Assembly (NCBI GenBank): GCA_945882615.1
Contig: CAMCWK010000013.1
Location: forward strand, 1-64,000
Direction: 5' to 3'
DNA length: 64,000 bases
From: Rhizobium sp. Q54
GTDB taxonomy: Bacteria > Pseudomonadota > Alphaproteobacteria > Micropepsales > Micropepsaceae
Of the stretch, positions 11,891 through 21,546 are shown in pieces. The translations under genes and the position numbers were made by a program. Numbering within the stretch: position 1 is the first letter of the stretch; the number at the start of each line of letters is the position of its first letter. The notes under the pieces are model-generated. The model was given only the letters and a program-made list of their open reading frames with translations, did not search any database and was not told where the DNA came from.

Positions 11891-14026
11891 ATGGTGGAGA
11901 GAATTTCGGTTCACGGCTTGCAGGTCGCGCGCGAATTGCACGATTTTGTCACCCAGCAGGCCTTACCCGGCAGCGGCGTCGACGCCGAAAAATTCTGGTC
12001 CGGCTTCGCCGCCTTGGCGGTCAAGCTGATGCCGACCAACCGCGCTTTGCTGGCCCATCGCGACCGGCTGCAGGCAGCGATCGATGCCTGGCACAAAGAA
12101 AATCCCGAACGCCCCATTGACCCGCTGGACTATACCGCCTTCCTGCGGGAGATCGGCTATCTGGTACCCGAAGGCGCCGACTTCCAGATCGGTACCCGGA
12201 ATGTCGATCCGGAAATCGCGATCCTGGCGGGGCCGCAGCTGGTGGTGCCGCTGACCAATGCCCGTTTTGCGCTCAACGCGGTGAACGCGCGCTGGGGCAG
12301 CCTGTATGACGCGCTGTACGGCACCGATGCAATTTCGCAGGACGGCGATCTGGCGCTGGCCGCGGCCTACAACCAGAAACGTGGCGACAAGGTCATCGCC
12401 TTCGCCCGTGACTTCCTCGATCAGGCCGTACCATTGGCCGTTGGCTCGTGGAAAGAAGTCGCCGATCTTGCGGTCCAGAACGGCAAGCTGGCGCCGTCGC
12501 TTAAAGATTCGTCGCAGTTCAAGGGTTATGTCGGTAATGCTGCCTCGCCCGGTCTTATCCTGCTGGAACAGAACGGCCTGCATATCGAAATCCACCTCGA
12601 TCGAACGACCCCCATCGGCAAGTCCGACAAGGCCGGCATCAGCGATGTGGTGCTGGAAGCGGCCATCACCACCATCATGGACTGTGAGGATTCCATCGCC
12701 GCGGTGGACGCGGCCGACAAGGTCGCCGCCTACAGCAACTGGCTGGGATTGATGAATGCCAGCCTGACCGCCAAGTTCGAAAAAAGCGGCAAGGTGATGG
12801 AGCGCGCCGCCAATCCCGACCGCAATTATACCGCCCCCGATGGTGGCAAGCTCAGCCTGCCGGGCCGCAGCCTGCTGTTTATCCGCAATGTCGGCCACCT
12901 GATGACCAGCGATGCCATTCTCTTGCCCGACGGTAGCGAGATCGGCGAAGGCCTGATGGACGGGGTGATCACCAGCCTCATCGCCTTGCACGACATCAGG
13001 GGCAAGCGCCGCAACAGCCGCAGCGGCTCGATCTATATCGTCAAGCCCAAGATGCACGGCCCCGAGGAAGTCGCCTTCACCAACACGTTATTTGATGGGA
13101 TCGAAGATATCTGTGGCTTGGCCCGCAACACCATCAAGATGGGGGTGATGGACGAGGAACGCCGCACATCCGTCAATCTCAAGGAGTGCATTCGCGCCGC
13201 GAAGGACCGTATTGTCTTCATCAATACCGGCTTCCTCGACCGCACGGGCGATGAGATGCACACCTCGATGTTCGCCGGTCCGATGGTCCGGAAGGGCGAG
13301 ATGAAGACCAGCAAATGGCTGGCCGCCTATGAAGATCAGAATGTCGACATTGGTCTTGCCTGCGGCTTCCAGGGCAAGGCGCAGATCGGCAAGGGCATGT
13401 GGGCCATGCCCGACAAGATGGCCGACATGCTGACGGCCAAGATCGGCCATCCCAAATCGGGGGCCTCCTGCGCCTGGGTGCCCTCGCCCACCGCCGCCAC
13501 GCTGCACGCGCTGCACTATCACCAGATCAGCGTAAAGGCGCGGCAGGATGAACTGAAGTCGCGCCCCCGCGCCAAACTGTCCGACATTCTCACCATTCCA
13601 CTGGCCGACCGTCCCAACTGGAGCAGCGACGAAGTTCAGCAGGAGCTGGACAACAACGCGCAGGGCATCCTGGGCTATGTCGTGCGCTGGGTGGATCAGG
13701 GGGTGGGCTGTTCCAAGGTGCCGGACATCCACAATGTCGGGTTGATGGAAGACCGCGCCACGTTACGCATCTCAAGCCAGCATATCGCCAACTGGCTGCA
13801 GCACGGCATCGCCACCGAGGCGCAGGTGATGGAAAGCCTGAGGCGCATGGCTGGCGTGGTGGACAAGCAGAATGCGGACGATCCGCTGTATCAGCCCATG
13901 GCCCCCGGCTATGACGGCATCGCCTTCAAAGCCGCCTGCGATCTGGTGTTCAAGGGCAAGGAACAGCCGTCGGGTTATACCGAACCACTGCTGCACCAGG
14001 CGCGGCGGGATTTGAAGGAGCAATAG
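11891..14026 (+). CDS. glcB: Malate synthase G
   Basis: Condenses glyoxylate with acetyl-CoA to malate, in the glyoxylate and glycolate pathways. The 711-residue length fits the monomeric G isoform (about 720). Key blocks are [43 protein letters not shown] and [18 protein letters not shown], which include the metal-binding acids and catalytic residues of the family. ATG 11891 is chosen over 11834 because the latter lies within and just after the terminator and adds 19 unrelated residues. Confidence 0.96.
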   Translation: MVERISVHGLQVARELHDFVTQQALPGSGVDAEKFWSGFAALAVKLMPTNRALLAHRDRLQAAIDAWHKENPERPIDPLDYTAFLREIGYLVPEGADFQIGTRNVDPEIAILAGPQLVVPLTNARFALNAVNARWGSLYDALYGTDAISQDGDLALAAAYNQKRGDKVIAFARDFLDQAVPLAVGSWKEVADLAVQNGKLAPSLKDSSQFKGYVGNAASPGLILLEQNGLHIEIHLDRTTPIGKSDKAGISDVVLEAAITTIMDCEDSIAAVDAADKVAAYSNWLGLMNASLTAKFEKSGKVMERAANPDRNYTAPDGGKLSLPGRSLLFIRNVGHLMTSDAILLPDGSEIGEGLMDGVITSLIALHDIRGKRRNSRSGSIYIVKPKMHGPEEVAFTNTLFDGIEDICGLARNTIKMGVMDEERRTSVNLKECIRAAKDRIVFINTGFLDRTGDEMHTSMFAGPMVRKGEMKTSKWLAAYEDQNVDIGLACGFQGKAQIGKGMWAMPDKMADMLTAKIGHPKSGASCAWVPSPTAATLHALHYHQISVKARQDELKSRPRAKLSDILTIPLADRPNWSSDEVQQELDNNAQGILGYVVRWVDQGVGCSKVPDIHNVGLMEDRATLRISSQHIANWLQHGIATEAQVMESLRRMAGVVDKQNADDPLYQPMAPGYDGIAFKAACDLVFKGKEQPSGYTEPLLHQARRDLKEQ

Positions 14027-14038
14027 TCCTTCCTCGCC

Positions 14039-14111
14039 ATGGGCGGCCTTGAGCCGCCCATCCAGTACGCGCTAGCGCTAGAAAATGGATGGCCGGGTCA
14101 AGCCCGGCCAT
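14039..14111. repeat. Paired palindromic REP-like elements in inverted arrangement
   Basis: Two 9-bp hairpins: ATGGGCGGC-CTTGA-GCCGCCCAT (14039-14061) and ATGGCCGGG-TCAAG-CCCGGCCAT (14089-14111). Their loops are reverse complements, and flanking CCA/TGG extends the symmetry, so the pair is itself a large inverted repeat around GCGCTAGCGC. Hairpins of the second kind are common dispersed elements in alphaproteobacterial genomes. The element lies between the convergent glcB and leuB and may also end transcription. Confidence 0.75.
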
Positions 14112-14120
14112 GGAGGTGTC

Positions 14121-15224
14121 TTAAGCCGACTTGTCCAGCGCCTTGAGAATGGCGTCGGTCATCGCCGTGGTCCCGACCTTGGTCATGCCGGGCTGCATGA
14201 TGTCGCCGGTGCGGTAACCGTCGGCCAGCACCGTGTCGACCGCCTTTTCCAGCCGTGCCGCTTCATCCTTCATGGCGAAGGAATAGCGCAGGCACATGGC
14301 AAAGGAGAGGATGGAAGCGATGGGATTGGCCAGGCCCTGGCCGGCGATATCAGGCGCCGAACCATGGATAGGCTCATACAGTGCTGACGGCAGGCCGTTC
14401 TCTTTCTTGTCACCCAGCGAGGCCGACGGCAGCATGCCGATCGAGCCGGTCAGCTGGGCGGCTTCGTCCGAAAGCACATCGCCGAACAGATTGTCCGTCA
14501 CCAGAACGTCGAACTGCTTGGGATTGCGTACCAGCTGCATCGCGGCATTGTCGGCCAGGATGTGATGCAGCTCGACATCGCTGTAATCACGCTTGTGCAG
14601 AGCGGTGACGACTTCCTTCCAGAGCACGCCCGTGACCATCACGTTGGACTTTTCGGCGCTGTGCACCTTGTTGCCGCGCAGGCGGGCCATGTCGAAGGCG
14701 ACGCGGCAGACCCGTTCGATCTCGCTGGTGGTATAGACACCGGTATCGACGGCGCGCTTCTCGCCGTTGGCGAGCGTGGTGGTTTCCTTGGGTTCGCCGA
14801 AATACACGCCCCCCATCAGTTCGCGCACGATCAGGATGTCGAGGCCGGCGACGATTTCCGGCTTCAGGGTCGAGGCATCCTTCAGCGCATCAAAGCACAG
14901 GGCCGGGCGCAGGTTGGCGTACACGCCCATATCCTTGCGCACGCGCAACAGACCGCGTTCGGCGCGCTTTTCGAACGGCAGGCCATCCCATTTGGGGCCG
15001 CCCACCGAACCCATCAGCACCGCGTCGGCGGCAATCGCCTTCACGAAAGTCTCATCGGGATCGGGACGGCCGGTGGCGTCGATCGCCGCCCCGCCCAGCA
15101 GGGCTTCCTCGGTCTTGTAGGGAAGTCCCTTCTGGCCGTACCAGCCGACCACCCGCATGGTGGCGTCCAGAACTTCGGGGCCGATACCGTCACCCGGCAG
15201 CAGAAGCAGCTTGTACTCGTTCAT
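14121..15224 (-). CDS. leuB: 3-isopropylmalate dehydrogenase
   Basis: Oxidises and decarboxylates 3-isopropylmalate in leucine biosynthesis (NAD-dependent, cytoplasmic). The 367-residue protein begins [18 protein letters not shown] and contains the substrate-binding [15 protein letters not shown] arginines and the signature [29 protein letters not shown] with its metal-binding aspartates. It follows leuD by 28 bp on the same strand. leuC is not in the window. Confidence 0.97.
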   Translation of the reverse strand: MNEYKLLLLPGDGIGPEVLDATMRVVGWYGQKGLPYKTEEALLGGAAIDATGRPDPDETFVKAIAADAVLMGSVGGPKWDGLPFEKRAERGLLRVRKDMGVYANLRPALCFDALKDASTLKPEIVAGLDILIVRELMGGVYFGEPKETTTLANGEKRAVDTGVYTTSEIERVCRVAFDMARLRGNKVHSAEKSNVMVTGVLWKEVVTALHKRDYSDVELHHILADNAAMQLVRNPKQFDVLVTDNLFGDVLSDEAAQLTGSIGMLPSASLGDKKENGLPSALYEPIHGSAPDIAGQGLANPIASILSFAMCLRYSFAMKDEAARLEKAVDTVLADGYRTGDIMQPGMTKVGTTAMTDAILKALDKSA

Positions 15225-15252
15225 GATGTCCTCGGAAAACTAAAAGAGACGG

Positions 15253-15858
15253 TCAGATCCAGGGGGTCTGGGTCTTCTGCTGCTTTTCAAAGGACGTGAC
15301 CTTGTCCTCGTTGCGCAGGGTGAGGCCGATATCGTCCCAGCCATTCAGCAGGCACTGCTTGCGGAATTCATCGACCTCGAACGTGATCATGCCGCCATCC
15401 GGCCCGCGGATTTCCTGCTTTTCCAGATCGATGGAGATGATGGCGTTGGCGCCGCGGCTGGCATCGTCCATCAGCTTGTCGACCTGCTCCTGCGGCAGCT
15501 TGATCGGCAGGATGCCGTTCTTGAAACAGTTGCCATAGAAGATGTCGGCAAAGCTGGGGGCGATGACGCAGCGGATGCCGAAATCCAGCAGGGCCCAGGG
15601 CGCGTGTTCGCGGCTCGAACCGCAGCCGAAATTGTCGCCGGTCACCAGGATTTTGGCGCCCCGATAGGCGGGCTTGTTCAGCACGAAGTCCGGCTTCTCG
15701 CTGCCGTCCTGGTTGTGGCGCATCTCGTCGAACAGCGCCTTGCCCAGCCCGGTGCGGTGGATGGTCTTGAGATACTGTTTTGGGATGATCATGTCGGTGT
15801 CGACATTGATCATGTTGAGGGGAGCTGCGACCCCTTCGAGCTTGTTGAATGGTTCCAT
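15253..15858 (-). CDS. leuD: 3-isopropylmalate dehydratase small subunit
   Basis: Small subunit of the LeuCD isomerase that converts 2- to 3-isopropylmalate. From ATG 15858 the protein has 201 residues, the usual length, beginning [20 protein letters not shown]. The hallmark motif [17 protein letters not shown] is near residues 72-88. The frame stays open for about 70 more codons upstream, but that segment is low-quality, overlaps the terminator behind the MFS gene and is rejected. It probably forms an operon with leuB. Confidence 0.96.
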   Translation of the reverse strand: MEPFNKLEGVAAPLNMINVDTDMIIPKQYLKTIHRTGLGKALFDEMRHNQDGSEKPDFVLNKPAYRGAKILVTGDNFGCGSSREHAPWALLDFGIRCVIAPSFADIFYGNCFKNGILPIKLPQEQVDKLMDDASRGANAIISIDLEKQEIRGPDGGMITFEVDEFRKQCLLNGWDDIGLTLRNEDKVTSFEKQQKTQTPWI

Positions 15859-15923
15859 GGCGGCGGGACCATACTCAATTCTGCGGAAAAGTGAACCTCC
15901 CTTGGACCAGCTTGGCCGGCAAC

Positions 15924-15950
15924 AAAAAACCCGCCTTTCGGCGGGTTTTT
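15924..15950 (-). terminator. Rho-independent terminator after the MFS gene
   Basis: AAAAACCCGCC-TTTC-GGCGGGTTTTT: an 8-bp GC-rich core flanked by A and T runs, so it can work on both strands. It lies 20 bp past the MFS stop on the minus strand and upstream of leuD. Confidence 0.88.
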
Positions 15951-15970
15951 CGTGTCTTTTTCGACGTCCG

Positions 15971-17257
15971 TCAGACCACCGGGGTGGTCGGCGGCTCGGT
16001 GTAGATTTGCCGGCTGGCATCCACGAACAGGAACAGGAACCCGCCGACCAGCGAGAGGCCGGCCACGACAAAGAAGGCCATGTCCCAGCTGTAGGACGTC
16101 ACAATATAGCCGGTCGCCACCGCCATGATGGTGCCGCCGATATTGCCCAGCGTGTTCATCACAGAGGAAACCGAACCGGCGAAATTGCCGCCCACATCCA
16201 GCGAAACCGCCCAGGCATTGCCCACAACCAGTTCCAGGCTGAACACCGCCACGCAGAACAGCGCGGCGCTGATGTACGGATCGGGTTCCATGACGGCAAG
16301 CGGGCAGACGATCCCGGCGATGAAGAAGCCGGTCACCGCCACCACCTTGCGGGCGAACTTGATGCGGCCGGTCTTCTTGATGATCTCGTCGGAGAACCAG
16401 CCGCCCGCCAGGTCGCCGATCACGCCGGCCGCCAGCGGCAGGCTGGCGAAGATGCCCATCTGGGTCAGGGTCATGCCGCGCGCGGCTTCCAGATATTTCG
16501 GAAACCAGGCCAGGAACATGTTGATGGCATAGCCGTAGCAAAAGTATGTCGCCGCCAGCACCCACATTTGCGGGCTGGACAGGATCGCACCCCACGGGAT
16601 CGTCCTGCGCTTGGGCGCGCTGCCCAGCGCGTTGTGAATCAGCTCCTGCTCCGCCTTGTTGGTGCTCTTATGCTCGGTGGGACTGTCGCGATAGTACCAG
16701 TACCAGACGCCGGCCCAGAGCAGGCCCACGCCGGTGAAGATGAAGAAGGGAAAGCGCCAGCCGAAATGATAGATCAGATACGCCACCACCACCGGGGTGA
16801 TGGCTGCGCCCAAGCGCGCCCCGGCGTGGGTGACACCCTGGGCCCAGCCGCGTTCGGCCGGCAGCATCCAGCGCGACAGCGACCGGGTAGCGTTGGGGAA
16901 GGCGCCCGCTTCACCCATGCCGAACAGAAAGCGCATGACGAGCATCGAATTCACTGACCAGGCCATGGCGGTAAAAGCGGTGAAGACCGACCACCAGGTC
17001 ACGATCAGGGTCAGCATACGGCGCGGGCCGATCAGGTCACCCATCCAGCCGCCGGGAATCTGGAACAGCGAATAGCTGATCTGGAAGGCGGCGATGATCC
17101 AGCCCACCGTCACGGTCGAGAAGCCAAACTCCTTCTGGATCTCCGGCATGGCGACGGAAATCAGCACCCGGTCGAAATAGGTGACCATATAAAGCAGCAC
17201 CGTCAGCCACAGGATGATGTGACGGACTTTGGTCGGCCGGGCGGCAATTGACGACAT
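15971..17257 (-). CDS. MFS transporter, anion:cation symporter (sugar-acid) type
   Basis: A 428-residue inner-membrane protein with about 12 membrane segments. The N-terminal [25 protein letters not shown] and [17 protein letters not shown] blocks match the ACS family, which includes galactonate, glucarate and hexuronate importers. ATG 17257 ([17 protein letters not shown]) is preferred over the 17311 start, which adds an unlikely N-terminus. It lies 66 bp behind the amidohydrolase gene, and galactonate catabolic genes are within 4 kb, supporting a sugar-acid substrate. The exact substrate is unproven. Confidence 0.85.
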   Translation of the reverse strand: MSSIAARPTKVRHIILWLTVLLYMVTYFDRVLISVAMPEIQKEFGFSTVTVGWIIAAFQISYSLFQIPGGWMGDLIGPRRMLTLIVTWWSVFTAFTAMAWSVNSMLVMRFLFGMGEAGAFPNATRSLSRWMLPAERGWAQGVTHAGARLGAAITPVVVAYLIYHFGWRFPFFIFTGVGLLWAGVWYWYYRDSPTEHKSTNKAEQELIHNALGSAPKRRTIPWGAILSSPQMWVLAATYFCYGYAINMFLAWFPKYLEAARGMTLTQMGIFASLPLAAGVIGDLAGGWFSDEIIKKTGRIKFARKVVAVTGFFIAGIVCPLAVMEPDPYISAALFCVAVFSLELVVGNAWAVSLDVGGNFAGSVSSVMNTLGNIGGTIMAVATGYIVTSYSWDMAFFVVAGLSLVGGFLFLFVDASRQIYTEPPTTPVV

Positions 17258-17323
17258 CGAAGATTCCTTCAGGCAAACGGCGCGGATGGACATCCATCCG
17301 CGCCGGAACACAGTGCAGTCGAT

Positions 17324-18757
17324 TTAGTACGGCGTCGGCGAACGGTCTTTCCAGGTGCCGGTGCAGGCAGTGGAAGGACGGTCACGGCAAGTCTGCCAGA
17401 TGGTGGGGACGGAGCTGCCCGCGATATACACCGCCGAAATCGACTTGGTGTTGCGGATGTCGGCCAGGGGATCGTCATCCATCACCAGCAGGTCGGCCCA
17501 CTTGCCGGCCTCGATGCTGCCGATGGTCTTGTCGCCCAGCCAGGCGGCATTGTCGCTGGTCGCCGACTTGATGGCCTCCAGCGGCGTCCTGCCCGCCATC
17601 ACTTCCATCTGCAGTTCCTCATGGGCATTAAAGCCGGGGAAGCGGCCATTGGGGCCGCTGTCGGTGCCCATGCCGGTTTCCACGCCGGTCTTCACCATCG
17701 CGGTGTAATTGTCCATCGCCTGCACCACCGTGCGGCCCATGTCGGCGAACAGCCGCTTCTCATAGGGCAGGCCCGGGAAACGGATGGCGCCCAGCATCAC
17801 GGCCTTTTCACGTTCCGGGCTGCGCAGCGCGCTCATGGTGCCGGGCGTCACGCCGCGGGTGAAGAAGGGATCGTTGATCCACGGCATCACCGCCATGGAG
17901 TAGACGATCTCGCGAGAAAGGGTCGAGGACATCTGCCATGTGCCCTTGGCCTTCATCATGTCCATCAGTTCTTTGTCCACGTCCTGGTCGCGCACGATGT
18001 GGCCAAAACCGTCCACGCCCTGGCGCACCAGTTCCTTGGCATCGTCGAGATAATAGACGTGCGCCATGACCTTCAGTTTGCGCTTGTGGGCTTCGTCGAT
18101 GGCTGCCTTGCTCACTTCATATGTCATCTTGACCGGTATCATCCGGCGTTCATCATCCATCCAGATCTTGATGAAATCCACGCCCTTGGCGGCCTGTTCG
18201 GCCACCGCCTTGCGCGCTTCTTCCGGGGTGCCGACAGGCACGTTCAGACCATAAAGACCGCCATAACCGCCCTTGAACACCAGACCCTGGCCCGAGGTGT
18301 AAACCCGCGCCATGCTGGGACGGCCGGCGCGCAAATCCTTGCGGATGTCGAAGATCACATCCTTGTCGGTGCCCGCAACCTGCACCGTGGTCACACCGTA
18401 AGCAGCGTATGTCTTCAGATCGGCTTCGACATTGGCGCGGTCATAGAATTTAACGTCCTGGGTCACGTCCTTCATCATGCCGACATGGACATGGCCGTCG
18501 ATGATGCCCGGCATCACAAACTTGCCGCTGAGGTCGCGTGTGGTGGCGCCGGCGGGCGCCTTGAGCTGCGCCATCGGGCCGACCCATGCGATCTTGCCGT
18601 CGGTCATGACAATCGCGGAAGCCGGCGCGGCCGGCTTGCCGGTGCCATCGATCACCGTAACGTTGCTGAGGACCGTGGTTTCGGCGCCGGCGGGCAGCGC
18701 CGTCACAGCGACGGCGAACAGGGCCGCGGCGGTGGCGCCGAATTTCAGATTACGCAT
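17324..18757 (-). CDS. Exported amidohydrolase-family metalloenzyme
   Basis: The 477-residue protein starts with a Sec signal peptide (MRNLKFGATAAALFAVAVTALPAGA) and is likely periplasmic. The amidohydrolase fold is shown by VMPGIIDGHVHVG (metal-binding His89 and His91), VDFIKIWMDDE (candidate bridging lysine), VMAHVY, GFGHIV and the late GTDSG aspartate. The family cleaves amide, ester or cyclic bonds. The natural substrate is not evident. It is probably co-transcribed with the downstream MFS gene. The C-terminal tail is cysteine-containing and less conserved in appearance. Confidence 0.82.
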   Translation of the reverse strand: MRNLKFGATAAALFAVAVTALPAGAETTVLSNVTVIDGTGKPAAPASAIVMTDGKIAWVGPMAQLKAPAGATTRDLSGKFVMPGIIDGHVHVGMMKDVTQDVKFYDRANVEADLKTYAAYGVTTVQVAGTDKDVIFDIRKDLRAGRPSMARVYTSGQGLVFKGGYGGLYGLNVPVGTPEEARKAVAEQAAKGVDFIKIWMDDERRMIPVKMTYEVSKAAIDEAHKRKLKVMAHVYYLDDAKELVRQGVDGFGHIVRDQDVDKELMDMMKAKGTWQMSSTLSREIVYSMAVMPWINDPFFTRGVTPGTMSALRSPEREKAVMLGAIRFPGLPYEKRLFADMGRTVVQAMDNYTAMVKTGVETGMGTDSGPNGRFPGFNAHEELQMEVMAGRTPLEAIKSATSDNAAWLGDKTIGSIEAGKWADLLVMDDDPLADIRNTKSISAVYIAGSSVPTIWQTCRDRPSTACTGTWKDRSPTPY

Positions 18758-18845
18758 TTACAACTCCCATTTGTGTGTGCCGCGCATTGCTGCCCGGGGC
18801 CCTTGAAGCGATGGATCTGCTCGCTTCCCCGTCCGGTTTGATTCC

Positions 18846-18867
18846 TCAAGCAATTTCTGTTGCTTGA
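18846..18867. promoter_or_regulatory. Candidate operator: perfect 8-6-8 inverted repeat
   Basis: TCAAGCAA-TTTCTG-TTGCTTGA lies 89 bp upstream of the amidohydrolase start. Its size and symmetry fit a dimeric helix-turn-helix repressor site. No regulator gene is adjacent, and no T run follows on either strand. Confidence 0.45.
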
Positions 18868-18908
18868 ACCGGAAAATACCGGGGCGAACCTTAGGGCAGC
18901 GATGCGCG

Positions 18909-18943
18909 AAAAAAAAGCCGCAAGAATTACGCTGCACTGCGGC
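18909..18943 (-). terminator. Minus-strand Rho-independent terminator (second of a tandem pair)
   Basis: Read on the minus strand: GCCGCA, a 15-nt loop, TGCGGC, then eight T residues. It lies upstream of the amidohydrolase and behind no recognised gene. Confidence 0.6.
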
Positions 18944-18981
18944 ATTTCCCTGGAGCATTAAAGCGCGGCGCGCAGCTGGCG

Positions 18982-19017
18982 CGAAAAAAAATGCCGCCTT
19001 CCGATGAGAAGGCGGCA
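18982..19017 (-). terminator. Minus-strand Rho-independent terminator (first of a tandem pair)
   Basis: Read on the minus strand: TGCCGCCTT, an 8-nt loop, AAGGCGGCA, then an uninterrupted T run (A-rich on the plus strand at 18984-18991). This strong terminator must end a minus-strand transcript starting in 19018-19350, where no known gene is visible. Confidence 0.8.
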
Positions 19018-19048
19018 CCAATTTCGCGGGTTGATCCCGCATTATGTT

Positions 19049-19270
19049 TTATGTCCAGTCGGGTGGCAGGATCAGTTGATCAACCCACGCCCGTTCGGCG
19101 TCCGCCGATAACTCGTTGTTTTTTGTGTTCTTTCCTTCAACCCCAGCCGACGGTCTGCGCCGTCTTCGCTCATTTGCGGCATCTTCTTGCGGACACCTGC
19201 AAGAACGATACGACAAGATGTCACTGAAGACAAACTGACGGCGGCATTTTCGCACAGCATCGTCAATCAT
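19049..19270 (-). CDS. Possible 73-residue protein of unknown function, or a small RNA
   Basis: The 598-bp gap 18758-19355 holds no recognisable gene. The only open frame placed correctly for the 18982 terminator encodes 73 residues, ending ELSADAERAWVDQLILPPDW-T, 31 bp before the terminator stem. It is rich in Arg and Cys and matches no family I know. The start has no clear ribosome site. A non-coding RNA ending at the terminator is an equally good explanation. Confidence 0.2.
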   Translation of the reverse strand: MIDDAVRKCRRQFVFSDILSYRSCRCPQEDAANERRRRRPSAGVEGKNTKNNELSADAERAWVDQLILPPDWT

Positions 19271-19355
19271 CGTGTTGCAGTGCGGTGGTTTTGCCCTGAG
19301 CGGTAAACACGCCTATTTTGCCGCAAGGGCAAAAATATAAAAACAGGGGCACGTG

Positions 19356-20198
19356 ATGGAAATTTCTCGCCGCCGGCTTTTGACCAATAGTGGTCTTGCG
19401 ACATGCGGACTGCTGATCCCGGACATCGCCTTCGCCGCCAATCCCGTCATCCCCGAGGCCACCATCGCCGCGCGCGGCACCGCGCCCGTGATCGCAAAAA
19501 AAGTGAACCGGCTGTTCAACACCAAGCCGGTGATCGACCAGCCCAACGATCTGCAATTCGCCAATGGCGATCTGTGGATTCTGGACCAGAAGAATCCCAA
19601 CACGGTTTTCACCGTCAACCCGAAGACCGGCGCGGTGATTTCCAGCGTCGTGACCGAATCCCTGCATGGCAGTGGCATCACCTATGGCAATGGCGCTTGG
19701 TTCATCACTTCGACCAAGGTGACGGAAGGCTATCCCTCGACCCTGAAAGTCGATCCCAAGACCGGCAAGACGCTGGGCAAGTGGGAAACGCCGGGCTGGG
19801 GCATCTATGGCGCCTATCTCACCCGCACGCGCCAGCCGGGCGACCTGCCGCTGGAGTCGGGCGGCCATGGCGTCAAATGGGCCGGCAATGGCCAATACTG
19901 GCTGGCGACGCCCGCCGGCGGCAAACTCTATCTGGTCAATGCCGAGCAGGGCACGGTTGCGCGCAGCATCCAGGCGCCCACCATCCGCACCCACGGCATT
20001 GCGCTGGAAGGCGATTACATCTGGTGCGCCGGCAGCGATCAAGCCGAAATCTACAAGCTGCGCATGGCCGACGGCGGCATCGTCGGCAAGGTCATGCTGG
20101 ACAAGAAGACCGATCCGTCGCTGCATGGGCTGGACATCAAGGATGGCGTCCTGTGGTATTGCGACGCCGCCGAAGGCTGGGTCTGCAGCCTGACGTAA
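19356..20198 (+). CDS. Exported beta-propeller protein (SMP-30/quinoprotein-like repeats)
   Basis: A 280-residue protein with a twin-arginine signal (SRRRLLTNSGLATCG...AFA), so probably Tat-exported to the periplasm. The body is made of YVTN/SMP-30-like blades: NDLQFANGDLWILD, GSGITYGNGAWFITS, GHGVKWAGNGQYWLATP, THGIALEGDYIWCAG and LHGLDIKDGVLWYCDA. Such folds include lactonases and non-enzymatic propellers; metal ligands cannot be assigned with confidence. GTG 19353 and ATG 19356 are adjacent; ATG is chosen. A possible -10 (TATAAA) lies at about 19336. It sits 34 bp before the enolase gene, probably in one operon. Confidence 0.7.
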   Translation: MEISRRRLLTNSGLATCGLLIPDIAFAANPVIPEATIAARGTAPVIAKKVNRLFNTKPVIDQPNDLQFANGDLWILDQKNPNTVFTVNPKTGAVISSVVTESLHGSGITYGNGAWFITSTKVTEGYPSTLKVDPKTGKTLGKWETPGWGIYGAYLTRTRQPGDLPLESGGHGVKWAGNGQYWLATPAGGKLYLVNAEQGTVARSIQAPTIRTHGIALEGDYIWCAGSDQAEIYKLRMADGGIVGKVMLDKKTDPSLHGLDIKDGVLWYCDAAEGWVCSLT

Positions 20199-20232
20199 GA
20201 ATTACAAAACAAGAAAGTTTATGGAGGGAATT

Positions 20233-21477
20233 ATGGATCGCCGCGCATTGATGACGGGTATGCTTGGCACGGCTGCGGCTTCGCTGTGGACGCCGCCCGA
20301 CGCCTTCGCCCTGGGCCTGCCCAAGGACAAGATCAAGCGCGTGCGCTACTACAAGACGCCCACCGATGCGGCGGGCCGTCCCAACATCCATCAGCCGACC
20401 TTCAACCAGTCCACCAACGTCGTCACCATCGAGACCGAAAGCGGCCTGATCGGCATCGGCGAGGGCGGCGAGCCCTCCACCATGCAGCAATGCGCCGGGC
20501 TGATCATCGGCCAGGACCCTTTCCGCATCGAGCATCTGTGGCAGCGCATGTATCGCTCTTATTTCTATCCGGCGGGACGCGAGAAGACCCATTCGCTGGG
20601 AGGCCTCGACCTGGCGCTGTGGGATCTGAAAGGCAAGGCGCTGGGCGTGCCGGTGTGGCAACTGCTGGGCGGCAAGGCACGCGACCATATCGAAACCTAT
20701 GCCACCTCGTATCCGACGCCAAAGGGCGGCACCATTGAAGACGCAGCGCGCAACTGCATCGCCGAAGGTCATCGCGCCTATCGTCTCGGTCCTATCGCGG
20801 GCCGCGAGTTCGACCGCTTCCAGGCGGTGCAGGATTCGTTCAAGGCCTGCGAACTGGCGCGCAAGGGCGCAGGAAAAGACGGCGGCTGGGCGATCGATTT
20901 CCATGGCGTGTTCGACCAGGAAGACGCCATCAACCTGGCGCGGATGATCGAACCCTTGCGGCCCTATTTCGCCGAAGACCTGGTGCGCGGCGAGAATATC
21001 GAAATCTACAAGACCATCCGCCCGCGTCTGGGCGTGCCGATCGCGGTGGGGGAAATCTACGGCGCCAAGTGGGACACCAACATGCTGATCGAACAGCAGT
21101 TGATCGATTATGCCCGCTGCACCGTGCCCAATGTCGGCGGCATCACCGAATACATGAAGATCTGCGCCATCGCCGAGACCCATTATGTCGGCATGATCCC
21201 GCACTTTACCGGCCCGATCGGCGAAACCGCGCTGGTGCACTGCCTGACTGCCACCTCGGTCAAGGCGCTGATGGAAATGACCGCCTCGGGCCGCCAGCCC
21301 TGGCCGTATGCGCCCGAATGCTATGACTTCAGGAACGGCAAGCTGTGGCCGAACGAGCGAGTCGGCCTCGGCGTGACGCTCGATACCAGCAAGCTGCAAT
21401 TGATCGGCGACTGGAGCGAACCTTATGCCCCCATCCCGATCAACCATCGCCCGGATGGAAGTTTCACAAACTGGTGA
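20233..21477 (+). CDS. Tat-signal enolase-superfamily protein, galactonate-dehydratase-like
   Basis: A 414-residue protein of the mandelate racemase/muconate lactonising group. Visible active-site pieces match D-galactonate dehydratase: IDFHG (Asp222, His224), AEDL (Glu248), VGE (Glu274) and IPHFTGPIG with His324. Family members dehydrate acid sugars to 2-keto-3-deoxy acids. Unusually, the N-terminus (MDRRALMTGMLGTAAASLW...DAFA) looks like a Tat signal, implying periplasmic action. ATG 20233 is preferred because GGAGG (20223-20227) precedes it; ATG 20221 overlaps that site. DgoA and DgoK, next steps of the galactonate route, are encoded convergently just downstream. Confidence 0.82.
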   Translation: MDRRALMTGMLGTAAASLWTPPDAFALGLPKDKIKRVRYYKTPTDAAGRPNIHQPTFNQSTNVVTIETESGLIGIGEGGEPSTMQQCAGLIIGQDPFRIEHLWQRMYRSYFYPAGREKTHSLGGLDLALWDLKGKALGVPVWQLLGGKARDHIETYATSYPTPKGGTIEDAARNCIAEGHRAYRLGPIAGREFDRFQAVQDSFKACELARKGAGKDGGWAIDFHGVFDQEDAINLARMIEPLRPYFAEDLVRGENIEIYKTIRPRLGVPIAVGEIYGAKWDTNMLIEQQLIDYARCTVPNVGGITEYMKICAIAETHYVGMIPHFTGPIGETALVHCLTATSVKALMEMTASGRQPWPYAPECYDFRNGKLWPNERVGLGVTLDTSKLQLIGDWSEPYAPIPINHRPDGSFTNW

Positions 21478-21486
21478 GGCTCACCC

Positions 21487-21534
21487 TTCGACAAGCTCAG
21501 GGTGAGGAGTAGTCCTCATGCTGAGCCTGTCGAA
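21487..21534. repeat. Imperfect inverted repeat, dispersed-element type
   Basis: The arm TTCGACAAGCTCAGGGTGAG at 21487-21506 (extending to 21508) is mirrored by 21513-21534, whose complement begins TTCGACAGGCTCAGCATGAG, about 18 of 22 positions matching. It fills the gap between the convergent enolase and dgoA genes. Elements of this sequence type are widely scattered in sphingomonad and caulobacter-like genomes. Confidence 0.75.
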
Positions 21535-21546
21535 GCAGGAGGGCGT

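Noticed and set aside
15253-16071. Longer leuD start at 16071
   Set aside because: The extra 70 residues are non-conserved, run through a terminator and into the MFS gene.
19049-19270. tmRNA, 6S RNA or SRP RNA in front of the minus-strand terminator
   Set aside because: No tag-peptide frame of the usual type, no tRNA-like end, no 6S central bubble and no SRP GGAAG/GCAG signature was found.
21487-21534. Attachment site or insertion-sequence end
   Set aside because: No transposase or integrase nearby and no target-site duplication; it looks like a dispersed palindrome.
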